Both the position numbers and the translations under genes were made by a program. A stretch of DNA of 7,972 nucleotides from Actinomycetota bacterium. Its GTDB lineage: Bacteria > Actinomycetota > AC-67. Below, in pieces: positions 1 through 6,715 of this stretch (the first letter of the stretch is position 1; every line of letters begins with the position of its first letter). Location: the NCBI GenBank assembly GCA_005883175.1, contig VAYV01000055.1:1-7972 (forward strand), given 5' to 3'. Under the pieces are notes generated by a model that searched no databases, was not told the DNA's origin, and worked only from the letters and a program-made list of their open reading frames with translations.

Positions 1-774
1 GTTGTGCAGCCAGTAGCGCGCGAGCGGCTTCCCGGTGACCGCTGAGGACTGCGCGCACTCGTTCTCGTGGTGCGGGAACAACAGATCTTGCCCGCCGCCG
101 TGGATGTCGAACGTCTCGCCGAGGTACCTCATGCTCATCGCCGAGCACTCGATGTGCCAGCCCGGACGTCCGGGTCCCCAGGGAGCCGGCCACGAAACCT
201 GCCACTCCTTCGAGCCCTTCCACAGCGCGAAGTCCATCGGGTGATGCTTGCGAGCGTCCGGCTCCACGCGTTCGCCGGCGCGCATGTCCTCCAATGAGCG
301 GCCCGACAACGATCCGTACGAGGCCAGCTTCTCGACCGCGAAGTACACATCCCCGCCGTCGACGGTGTAGGCGAATCCAGCGTCGAGCAGCTGCGCGATG
401 AGCTCGACCATGTCGGTGATGTGCCCCGTCGCTTTCGGTGTGATCGACGGCGCGCGCACCCCGAGCCGCCGCATCTCCTCCTCATACAAGCGCGTGTATC
501 GCTCCGCGATCTCCCACGGGGACACGCCTTCTTCGGCAGCGCGGTTCAAGATCTTGTCGTCGACGTCGGTGATGTTCTGCACGTACGTCACGCGATTGCC
601 CAGGTACTCAAGCGTCCGCCGTATGACGTCGAACGCGAGGGCGGCGCGCGCATGCCCGAGGTGCGGCTCGTCGTACACCGTGGGCCCGCACACGTACATC
701 CCGACGCGGCCGGGCGTGATCGGCTCGAAGAGCTCCTTGGTCCGCGTCCGGGTGTTATGAACGACGAGCGGCAT
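1..774 (-). CDS. cysS: Cysteinyl-tRNA synthetase, C-terminal part outside window
   Basis: This class I aminoacyl-tRNA synthetase charges tRNA-Cys with cysteine in the cytoplasm. The first 258 codons are present; the gene runs off the left edge, so the KMSKS loop and anticodon-binding domain are not seen. Visible motifs are CGPTVY (29-34), the HIGH-type signature HLGH (38-41), ITDVDDKI (68-75), WHIEC (206-210) and FPHHENE (233-239). The zinc ligands C29, C210, H235 and E239 match the known E. coli C28, C209, H234 and E238, shifted by one. The ATG start is backed by GTAGGAGCC, which overlaps the ispF stop about 7 nt upstream. Only 12 nt separate it from ispF, so it is probably the distal gene of the ispD-ispF-cysS operon. 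The close paralogue mshC (mycothiol ligase) is less likely because the neighbours are those of cysS and the N-terminus is typical of CysS. Confidence 0.97.
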   Translation of the reverse strand, partial: MPLVVHNTRTRTKELFEPITPGRVGMYVCGPTVYDEPHLGHARAALAFDVIRRTLEYLGNRVTYVQNITDVDDKILNRAAEEGVSPWEIAERYTRLYEEEMRRLGVRAPSITPKATGHITDMVELIAQLLDAGFAYTVDGGDVYFAVEKLASYGSLSGRSLEDMRAGERVEPDARKHHPMDFALWKGSKEWQVSWPAPWGPGRPGWHIECSAMSMRYLGETFDIHGGGQDLLFPHHENECAQSSAVTGKPLARYWLHN

Positions 775-786
775 CGCGCGCGGCTC

Positions 787-1260
787 CTACCGAGCGTCCA
801 GCGTGGCAACGGCCAGCGCAGCTGCGCCTTCGCCGCGGCCGACGAGCCCCAGGCCGTCCGCCGTCGTCGCTTTGACGGAAACGTCCGCGACGTCGACCCG
901 GCAGCACTCGGCAAGGTGCTTTCGCATCTCGTCTCGGTAGGGGGCCAGGGGAGGCTGCTCGAGCACGATCGTGGCATCGATCGCCACGACGCGGAAGCCG
1001 GCGTCTGCGGCCATCTCGACGGCCTTTGCGAGGAGCTCCGTGCTCGCTGCGTTCCTCCACCGCTCGTCGCTGCTGGGGAAGTGTGACCCCAAGTCGCCCA
1101 ACGCTGCCGCACCCAGGACCGCGTCGGCCACGGCGTGACACAGGATGTCCGCGTCGGAGTGCCCGTCGAGGCCGCGCGCGCTCGGGATCGTCACGCCGCC
1201 GAGCACGAGCGGCCGCCCGTCGGCGAACGCGTGGACGTCGAACCCGATGCCGGCTCTCAC
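787..1260 (-). CDS. ispF: 2-C-methyl-D-erythritol 2,4-cyclodiphosphate synthase (IspF)
   Basis: IspF cyclises CDP-methylerythritol 2-phosphate to methylerythritol 2,4-cyclodiphosphate with release of CMP, step five of the MEP isoprenoid pathway. The 157-residue product has the family length (E. coli 159). It shows GFDVH with metal ligands D8 and H10, DGHSDAD with H34, metal ligand H42, and the C-terminal KATTADGLG...GRGEG block (130-145) that forms the CDP pocket. The start is GTG and overlaps the ispD TGA stop as GTGA. There is no strong Shine-Dalgarno, so translation is probably coupled to ispD. The stop is TAG, 12 nt before cysS. Nothing suggests damage. The family normally works as a cytoplasmic homotrimer with a zinc ion. 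Confidence 0.97.
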   Translation of the reverse strand: MRAGIGFDVHAFADGRPLVLGGVTIPSARGLDGHSDADILCHAVADAVLGAAALGDLGSHFPSSDERWRNAASTELLAKAVEMAADAGFRVVAIDATIVLEQPPLAPYRDEMRKHLAECCRVDVADVSVKATTADGLGLVGRGEGAAALAVATLDAR

Positions 1261-1946
1261 GGGCGCACCCGCGTGCCGAGCATCAGCGCTTCGGCCAGCT
1301 CGAGCTCGGCCGGCGTGGTCACTTTGATGTTCCGCTCATCGCCGGAAACAAGGACGACGCGCCCACCGGCGGCTTCCACCAGTGCGGCGTCGTCCGTCGC
1401 GTCGTCGCCGGCGGCACGGTCGTGCGCCTCGCGCAGAACCTTCGCGATGAACGCTTGCGGCGTCTGCGCGCGCCACAGCTCTGCGCGCGCGACGGTCGCG
1501 TCGACGACGGACCCCTTCGCGCGTTTCAGCGTGTCGACGAGCGGCACGGCGCAGACCGCACCGTCGGCGTCCTTCAGCGCTGCGAGCGAGCTGTCGATCA
1601 GCTCGGGCGTCACGAGCGGCCTGGCCGCGTCGTGCACGATGACGCGCTCTGTGTCGAGCGGGACACGCGCGAGTCCCGCGCGCACGGACCCCTGACGCGT
1701 CTCGCCGCCGGGCGTGATCTCGACCGCGGCGCGCGTCGCTTCGCCCATGCTGTGCTCCATCGCGTATTCGAGCCAGTTGTCGGGGACCACCAGCACGATC
1801 CCGGCGATGGAAGGAACCGCTTCAAACGCGCGCAGCGAATGCACGTACATCGGCAGCCCCGCAAGCGGCCGGAAGGTCTTCGGCACGCCGTCGTCGCCGA
1901 AGCGCGCGCCCCGGCCGGCCGACACGATGATCGCCCAGTCGTTCAC
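1257..1946 (-). CDS. ispD: 2-C-methyl-D-erythritol 4-phosphate cytidylyltransferase (IspD)
   Basis: IspD transfers CMP from CTP to methylerythritol 4-phosphate, step three of the MEP pathway, and sits directly before ispF. The 229-residue product shows the nucleotidyltransferase loop SAGRGARFG (9-17, R15) followed by PK (K23), HDAARP (105-110, D106), DTLKR with T139, WRAQTPQAF (158-166), and NIKVTTP with K208. These correspond to R20, K27, D106, T140 and K213 of the E. coli enzyme. The GTG start at 1946 is chosen because the homology begins there and GAGGAA lies 8 nt upstream. The same frame stays open through the broken PIN gene to 2951; that longer ORF is not a true IspD. The stop TGA overlaps the ispF start. 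Confidence 0.97.
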   Translation of the reverse strand: MNDWAIIVSAGRGARFGDDGVPKTFRPLAGLPMYVHSLRAFEAVPSIAGIVLVVPDNWLEYAMEHSMGEATRAAVEITPGGETRQGSVRAGLARVPLDTERVIVHDAARPLVTPELIDSSLAALKDADGAVCAVPLVDTLKRAKGSVVDATVARAELWRAQTPQAFIAKVLREAHDRAAGDDATDDAALVEAAGGRVVLVSGDERNIKVTTPAELELAEALMLGTRVRP

Positions 1947-1993
1947 GCGCGCCGTTCCTCGGCCTGCGCCGGGGCGGCGCCCGGTTCGGCCAG

Positions 1994-2951
1994 CTACCCG
2001 AAGATCATCCGGCAGCCCGACGACGGGACGACGCGGTTCACCAGCACGTCCACGATCGTTCCGACGCGCGCGCTCGCGTCGGCGACCACGACCATCGTGC
2101 CGTCGTCCAGGTAGCCGACGGCCTGGCCGGCTTCCTTTCCGACGCGGCTCAGCTCGACACGGATCGCTTCGCCGGGAAGCACCGCGGGGCGCAGCGCTGC
2201 CGCGACGCGGCGTAGGTGAACGACTTCGACGCCTTGGAGCTCGGCCACGTGCGCCAACGCCGAGTCGTCGGTCACGATCGCCGCGGATCGCCGCCAAGGC
2301 CTCGAGACCGCGGCGCGCGCGCTGCCGGCGGACTGGATCGGCCGCGTCGGCGATCCCCTGTGCTTCCTCTAACACGAACGTGGGCACGAGCACCGTGCCG
2401 CGGATCAACCCCGCGCGCACGTAGTCGAGCAGCTGAGTGTTCAGGATCGCACTGGTGTCGAGCATGCGCAGGTCGGCCGCGCGCGTGCGGTAGGTGAGCC
2501 CGACGAGCTGGAGCACGTCCTCACGCTTGGTCACACCGATGCGGTAGCCGAGATAGCCGAAGACCACTTCGACGAACGCAAGGATCGGAAGGCCCACCGC
2601 GCGTGACGGCAGCAAAAGGAGGAAGAGTCCCGGAACGGTGGCGATGATCACGCCGGCGACCAGACCGAGACCGCCGGACACGATGTCGGCGCCCGGGATC
2701 GAAGCGATGCGTTTCTCGGCGATACCGACGAGCGTCCCCGTCCCGCGGCCGAGGACGCCTCCGATCACGTACCCGATCCCCGAGCCTAGGATCGTCCCGA
2801 CGATGATCCGCGCCGACGTCTTATCGGCGACGAGCGAGCGAGACACTTGGTAGCCCAGCGCTGTGAACAGCACCACGATCACGAATCGGATGAGCTCGAC
2901 CAGCACGACCGCGCTGCGGCGCGGTGGCTGCCGTTCCTCGGGAGAGCTCAC
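1994..2951 (-). pseudogene. Membrane PIN-TRAM protein (YacL family), internal deletion and frameshift
   Basis: This is an integral membrane protein with a cytoplasmic PIN nuclease-like domain and a C-terminal TRAM RNA-binding domain. Starting at GTG 2951, about four hydrophobic segments are seen (residues 13-33, 48-67, 88-115, 119-140). The PIN domain then begins with MLDTSAI (D165) and VLEEAQ (E195/E196). The frame matches the family to about residue 222 (codon ending at 2286). The match resumes in another frame at about 2281 with AIVTDDSALAHVAELQGV, followed by a full TRAM domain (GYLDDGTMVVV, RMIF) and a TAG at 1994-1996. Roughly 30 residues usually found between these blocks are missing, including the third PIN acidic residue. 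The direct repeat CGGCGATC flanks the junction. The gene follows the carD terminator and precedes ispD by 47 nt. It is a real pseudogene or an assembly error; family functions are poorly known. Confidence 0.85.
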
Positions 2952-2973
2952 GGCCCCAGTGTGACAGAGCCGG

Positions 2974-3004
2974 AAAAGAAAAACGCGACCGTGGGCACGG
3001 CCGC
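2974..3004 (-). terminator. Intrinsic terminator of carD
   Basis: On the minus strand, 17 nt after the carD stop, GCGGCCGT pairs with ACGGTCGC around a GCCC loop. This gives 8 bp with one G-U pair. The run UUUUUCUUUU follows one base later. This is a textbook Rho-independent terminator. It should separate carD from the PIN/ispD/ispF/cysS genes transcribed in the same direction. Those genes then need read-through or a promoter of their own; no convincing one is visible between 2952 and 2990. Confidence 0.82.
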
Positions 3005-3020
3005 GGTGGAAGCTGCTCGA

Positions 3021-3530
3021 TCAGTTGTTCGCCGGCGTTGTCCCAAGGATCTCATCCAGCATGGCCTCGGCTTTCTCCTCCTTGACGCCCGCCGCGAAGG
3101 TCAGCTCGGACACGAGGATCTGGCGCGCGTTCGTGAGCATTCGCTTCTCACCGGCGGCAAGGCCCTTGTCTTTGTCGCGATTGGACAAGTTCCGCACGAC
3201 TTCCGCGACTTGGTAGATGTCGCCCGAGCGCAGCTTTTCGACGTGGCTCTTGAAACGCCTGCTCCAGTTCGACGGCGCGGGTGCCTGCTTCTTGGACTGG
3301 AGGACTTTATAAACCTGCTCGAGCTCGTTCTTCGGAACGACTCCGCGCAAACCGACCTCATCTGCACCGTCGGTTGGAACCATCAGGGTGAGGTCGCCGT
3401 ACGAAAGCCGGAGCACCCAGTATTCCCTGGTCTCGCCCTCGATCACCCGCTGTTGGGTACCCTCGATGACGGCCGCCCCATGGTGGGGATAGACGACTTT
3501 GTCACCGACACGAAATGCGCGTTTGCTCAT
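3021..3530 (-). CDS. carD: CarD-family transcriptional regulator
   Basis: CarD binds the RNA polymerase beta subunit and the upstream edge of the -10 region and stabilises open complexes. In mycobacteria it is essential and tunes rRNA and stress transcription. The 169-residue product carries the N-terminal RNAP-interacting Tudor-like domain (FRVGDKVVYPHHGAA, 6-20) and the C-terminal helical DNA-binding domain (NWSRRFKSHVEKL, 88-100; GLAAGEKRML, 123-132; ARQILVSEL). W89 aligns with mycobacterial W85, which contacts the -10 edge. It is a few residues longer at both ends than the M. tuberculosis protein. The ATG start has no Shine-Dalgarno but a good promoter close by, so initiation on a very short leader is likely. 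It lies downstream of disA on the same strand (72 nt) and ends at a strong terminator. Confidence 0.96.
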   Translation of the reverse strand: MSKRAFRVGDKVVYPHHGAAVIEGTQQRVIEGETREYWVLRLSYGDLTLMVPTDGADEVGLRGVVPKNELEQVYKVLQSKKQAPAPSNWSRRFKSHVEKLRSGDIYQVAEVVRNLSNRDKDKGLAAGEKRMLTNARQILVSELTFAAGVKEEKAEAMLDEILGTTPANN

Positions 3531-3542
3531 GAGGGAACCTAA

Positions 3543-3571
3543 AAGATACCAGAGAAACCGAGACCCGGCAA
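3543..3571 (-). promoter_or_regulatory. carD promoter
   Basis: On the minus strand, TTGCCG (3571-3566) is followed after exactly 17 nt by TATCTT (3548-3543). The -10 ends 12 nt before the carD ATG, so the predicted transcript has a leader of about 5 nt. This fits the absence of a Shine-Dalgarno. The -35 matches four of six and the -10 matches the TAnnnT form of housekeeping sigma factors. Confidence 0.65.
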
Positions 3572-3602
3572 CCGAAACTCCCTGGTAAACGGCCGTTAAT
3601 CG

Positions 3603-4679
3603 TTACAGATAGCGATCTAGGATGCTGGATTCAGCGAGTCTGATCAAACCATCTTTCACCAGCGACGCGCGCGCAGCACCGACGCCTTCGACCGCGAGCA
3701 GATCGTCGTTCGACGCAGACATCACTTTCGGCAACCGTCCGAATGCGGACACGATGCGTTCGACCACCGACATCGGCAAACGGGGGATCTTCGAAAGGAT
3801 CCGGTAGCCGCGCGGCGAGGAGGCGGCGTCCAGCGATTCCGGTGAGGCCGGGTATCCGAGTGCGCGCGCGACGGCGATCGGATCGAGCAAGTCTTCCGGT
3901 GACAGCGCGGAAAGCTCGCTCAGCACCGCGTCGAAGGATCGCATCCGCTTCTGTGCGACGTGATCGCGCACGAGCATCCTTCGCTCGGTCTCAACGCCGC
4001 CCATCAGCTCTTCGAGCTGCAGCCGCATCAGCCGGCCTTCGGTCCCAAGCTCGACGACGAGCGCTTCGACCTCGGATGCGATCCGGCCGACCATCTCGAT
4101 CCGCTGAACGACGGTCACGGCGTCGCGCAAGGTCGCCTGATCTTCGACTTCCAGCGCCAAGAGGTTCGATGCGACCTCCGTGAGCCGCTGCTTGTATCGC
4201 TCGAGCGTCTGCAAGGCTTGGTTCGCGCGCGTGAGCAACGCGGTGACGTCCTCGAGCACCCATTTCTGCGAGTCCACGTAGACGGTGACGATGTGCATGC
4301 TCTGGCTGACGGCGACGACCGGGAAGCCCGTCTGGCGCGCGACCCGCTCCGCGGTGCGGTGACGCGTACCGCTCTCCATCGTCGGGATGCTCGGGTCGGG
4401 CACGAGATGCACGTTCGCGCGCACGATCTTCGCCGCGTCCGGCGAGACGACGATGGCACCGTCCATCTTCGCGAGCTCGGACAGACGTTGCGGAGAGAAA
4501 TCCTCACCGATCCCGAAGCCGCTCGACGAGACCTGTTGCACGACGGCGTTGTCGCCGAGCACGACGAGCGCGCCGGTTTGCGCGCGCAAAATGCGCTCGA
4601 GGCCGTCGCGCAGACCCGTGCCGGGCGCGATCGCCACGAGGGTCGCGCGCATCGCGTCGACGGGCTTGTCGGGTGCCAT
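3603..4679 (-). CDS. disA: DNA integrity scanning diadenylate cyclase DisA
   Basis: DisA condenses two ATP into cyclic di-AMP and, as an octamer with helix-hairpin-helix tails, scans DNA; branched structures inhibit its cyclase activity. The 358-residue product has the family length. The N-terminal DAC domain shows DGA (73-75) and GTRHR (104-108), the catalytic and ATP-binding motifs. A long helical spine follows (about 145-255, with many E/R/L residues). The C-terminal HhH-type domain includes SKIPRLP (296-302) and AVEGVGAAR (329-337). No key residue is missing. The ATG at 4679 has no Shine-Dalgarno but a TAGAAT box 9 nt upstream, suggesting leaderless or near-leaderless translation. M10 is a weaker alternative start. 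The gene is divergent from the alpha/beta hydrolase and precedes carD. Confidence 0.96.
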   Translation of the reverse strand: MAPDKPVDAMRATLVAIAPGTGLRDGLERILRAQTGALVVLGDNAVVQQVSSSGFGIGEDFSPQRLSELAKMDGAIVVSPDAAKIVRANVHLVPDPSIPTMESGTRHRTAERVARQTGFPVVAVSQSMHIVTVYVDSQKWVLEDVTALLTRANQALQTLERYKQRLTEVASNLLALEVEDQATLRDAVTVVQRIEMVGRIASEVEALVVELGTEGRLMRLQLEELMGGVETERRMLVRDHVAQKRMRSFDAVLSELSALSPEDLLDPIAVARALGYPASPESLDAASSPRGYRILSKIPRLPMSVVERIVSAFGRLPKVMSASNDDLLAVEGVGAARASLVKDGLIRLAESSILDRYL

Positions 4680-4688
4680 GGCGCCGCG

Positions 4689-4694
4689 ATTCTA
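4689..4694 (-). promoter_or_regulatory. Putative disA -10 box
   Basis: On the minus strand, TAGAAT ends 9 nt before the disA ATG. A start site about 7-9 nt downstream would give a leaderless or nearly leaderless mRNA, consistent with the lack of a Shine-Dalgarno. No good -35 hexamer is visible at 17 nt, so the call rests on the -10 and its spacing. Confidence 0.45.
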
Positions 4695-4869
4695 CGCCGC
4701 CGATCGAACGCTGGAGCGCGGTGTTTTGGGCCGGCGACTCCGCGTGAGGTTGAATGGCAGCCGTGCCCACCGTGCGCGAACGAACCGTCGACGCCGCAGG
4801 AACCGCGATCTTCGTCCGAGAATCGGGAAGCGGCTCGCCGGTCGTGTTGCTTCACGGGTTCCCCGAGAC

Positions 4870-5035
4870 GAGTCGCTGCTGGGACAAGGTCGCCGGCGCA
4901 TTGTCGGCCGAGCACCATGTGCTCGCGCCCGACCTTCCCGGTTACGGCCGCAGCGCGCGCCCGACGTCCTACGACTCGGCGACGCTCGCGAGCACGGTTG
5001 CCGCGTTCATGGACGCCGCAGGGGTTCCCCGCGCT
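4870..5035 (+). repeat. 166-bp tandem repeat, copy 1
   Basis: This is the first copy of a direct repeat inside the alpha/beta hydrolase, starting at GAGTCGCTGCTGGGAC. It covers the codons from about residue 39 to residue 94. It differs from copy 2 at only two positions, G4992 (A in copy 2) and T4999 (A in copy 2). The copies abut directly with no spacer, and no inverted ends or mobile element are present. Confidence 0.97.
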
Positions 5036-5201
5036 GAGTCGCTGCTGGGACAAGGTCGCCGGCGCATTGTCGGCCGAGCACCATGTGCTCGCGCCCGACC
5101 TTCCCGGTTACGGCCGCAGCGCGCGCCCGACGTCCTACGACTCGGCGACGCTCGCGAACACGGTAGCCGCGTTCATGGACGCCGCAGGGGTTCCCCGCGC
5201 T
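5036..5201 (+). repeat. 166-bp tandem repeat, copy 2
   Basis: This is the second copy of the direct repeat; the identity also extends one base into 5202. The length of 166 is not a multiple of three, so the extra copy causes the frameshift. The two differences give Ser to Asn at residue 80 and a silent Val change. They keep the reading frame sensible in both copies, as if the copies were two alleles of one gene. Confidence 0.97.
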
Positions 5202-5750
5202 GGCGTTGTTGGGCACGACTGGGGCGGCGGCGTGGCCTTCCGTCTTGCCCTCGACCACGCCGACAAGGTCGAGCGGCTCGCAGTGATCAACTCGCCGTTC
5301 CGGAAGGTCGACCTCCGGCGCGGCTGGCACATGCTCTTCTTCAACGCGCCGCTGTTGCCCGAGGCCCTGACGACCGCCGCCGGGGATCGCTGGATCGACC
5401 TGGTCCTTCGAGCAGCTTCCGTCAACAAGGAGGCGTTCGAGCCCGAAGCGCTCGCCGAGTACCACGATGCCTACCGGTCGCTCGAACGGAAACGGTCGGC
5501 CTTCGCCTACTACCGAACGGTGACGCGTCGCATCATCGCGAGCAAGCTGCCTGGGCGGGCACGGCCCGGCGGCCCGCACCGCTCGATCGAGGCGCCGACC
5601 CTGGTGATCTGGGGAGAGAAAGACCCGGCGCTTCCCCTGACCCTCGCGGAAGGGATCGCGCGCGACATCCCGCGGGCGAAGCTGGTTACGATCCCCGACG
5701 CCGGCCACTTCGTGCCCGAAGAACGGCCCGAACGGGTCGCAGCGCTGCTG

Positions 5751-5756
5751 AAGGAG
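5751..5756 (+). promoter_or_regulatory. Ribosome binding site of the LLM oxidoreductase
   Basis: AAGGAG lies 8 nt before ATG 5765, inside the last codons of the hydrolase. It is one of the strongest Shine-Dalgarno sequences in the window. It fixes the start of the downstream gene and lets it be translated even though the hydrolase is broken. Confidence 0.75.
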
Positions 5757-5764
5757 TTCCTTGG

Positions 5765-6715
5765 ATGACGAAGCTCGACATCAAGCTCGGTTTGCAGATC
5801 CCGCTGTTCGACTTCCCCGGCGTCGCGCCGGGCGAGCTGTTCGAGCGTGTCTCCGACATCGCGCGCACCGCGGAAGCGTCCGGGTTCGACTCGGTTTGGG
5901 TGATGGATCATTTCGAGCAGATCATGGGCGACCCGGCTGCGCCGATCCTTGAGGGATACGTCGTTCTCGCCGGCATCGCGGCGCGCACGGAGCGTGTGAA
6001 CCTCGGGACGCTGGTCACCGGCGTCCTCTACCGCAACCCCGCCGTGCTCGCGAAGATGGTGACGTCGCTCGACGTCCTATCAAGCGGCCGCGCCGTGCTC
6101 GGCATCGGTGCATCCTGGAACGAGAACGAGCAAGAGCACTACGGCATCGAGCGCGTGTCCGTCGCCGAACGGATGGATCGCCTCGACGAAGCTCTCGAGA
6201 TCTGCCGGTTGATGTTCACGCAGGATGCGCCGTCGTTCAAGGGCCGCTACTACGAGATCAACGAGGCGCACAACGTGCCGCGCCCGGTGCGTCCGGACGG
6301 CATCCCGATCATGGTCGGCGGTAGCGGCGAGAAGCGCACGTTGCGTTCGGTCGCGCGCTATGGGGACGCGTGCAACGTTTTCGGAGACGCGGAGACGATC
6401 CGGCACAAGATGAAGATCCTCGACGAGCACTGCGCCGCCGTCGGCCGCGACCCGCGTGAGATCTGTCGTACTGCCCTGAAAACGCTGATCATCGACCGGA
6501 ACGCGAACCACGCCGCCGAGAAAGCCAAGCCGGTTCGTGACCTGCGAGGCGCAGATCGCTTCAGGATCATCGGGATGGCGGGCACGCCCGACGAGCTGCG
6601 CGCGCAAGCGCGAGAACTCCGCGAAGCAGGGCTCGACGGCCTCATCGTGAACCTGCCCGACGCCTACGACCTCGAGACCGTCGCGCTCGCCGGCGAAACG
6701 CTGAGCCGGCTTTAG
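5765..6715 (+). CDS. LLM class F420-dependent oxidoreductase
   Basis: The product is a luciferase-like monooxygenase-family TIM-barrel flavoenzyme. In actinobacteria such proteins usually use coenzyme F420 for hydride transfer on diverse substrates. The 316 residues show the family pattern: FDSVWVMDHF (41-50), the segment VLYRNPAVLAKMVTSLDVLS (87-106), SGRAVLGIGASWNENEQ (107-123) and IPIMVGGSGEK (180-190). The C-terminal part (GTPDEL, GLDGLIVNLP) is also typical. The start ATG overlaps the hydrolase stop (ATGA) and has a strong AAGGAG. The pair looks like a small catabolic or detoxification operon, but the substrate is unknown. An FMN-dependent activity is possible; the cofactor is inferred from family and likely taxon. 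The TAG stop overlaps the rlmN stop on the other strand. Confidence 0.92.
   Translation: MTKLDIKLGLQIPLFDFPGVAPGELFERVSDIARTAEASGFDSVWVMDHFEQIMGDPAAPILEGYVVLAGIAARTERVNLGTLVTGVLYRNPAVLAKMVTSLDVLSSGRAVLGIGASWNENEQEHYGIERVSVAERMDRLDEALEICRLMFTQDAPSFKGRYYEINEAHNVPRPVRPDGIPIMVGGSGEKRTLRSVARYGDACNVFGDAETIRHKMKILDEHCAAVGRDPREICRTALKTLIIDRNANHAAEKAKPVRDLRGADRFRIIGMAGTPDELRAQARELREAGLDGLIVNLPDAYDLETVALAGETLSRL

Larger units (their letters stand above)
4754..5768 (+). pseudogene. Alpha/beta hydrolase (epoxide hydrolase/dehalogenase-like), broken by tandem duplication
   Basis: The product is an alpha/beta-fold hydrolase of the aspartate-nucleophile group (epoxide hydrolases, haloacetate and haloalkane dehalogenases). 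With one copy of the 166-bp repeat removed the frame is exactly 282 codons plus a stop. That frame shows the oxyanion motif HGFPE (34-38), nucleophile motif GHDWGG with D100, acid D235 in WGEKDP, and base H263 in DAGHFVPEE. As written, translation from ATG 4754 (GAGG 4 nt upstream) follows the true sequence to residue 94 (VPRA) and then shifts to another frame, so D100, D235 and H263 are lost. The remainder is open in the second frame to TGA 5766-5768. It overlaps the next gene by ATGA. The substrate cannot be told. It may be inactive, or intact with an assembly error. Confidence 0.85.

Noticed and set aside
1026..2114. Long plus-strand open frame opposite ispF, ispD and the end of the PIN-TRAM gene
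   Set aside because: It is rich in Arg, Ala, Gly and Asp with no recognisable motif, and lies opposite well-supported ispD and ispF.
2276..2295. Programmed ribosomal frameshift in the PIN-TRAM gene
   Set aside because: No slippery heptamer or suitable downstream structure is seen, and about 30 family residues are missing, which a frameshift alone would not remove.
3588..3597. Perfect palindrome AACGGCCGTT between disA and carD
   Set aside because: It is too short for a supported operator, has no loop or U-run for a terminator, and lies upstream of the carD -35 without repeated copies elsewhere in the window.
4870..5201. CRISPR or mobile-element origin of the tandem repeat
   Set aside because: There are only two abutting copies without spacers. 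They lie inside a coding sequence and encode ordinary hydrolase residues, with no inverted ends or transposase.
3960..5768. 602-codon plus-strand open frame crossing disA antisense and the second part of the hydrolase
   Set aside because: Only the portion after about 5036 has hydrolase character. The rest is the antisense shadow of disA, whose DGA, RHR and HhH motifs are intact on the minus strand. Long stop-free antisense frames are expected at this GC content.
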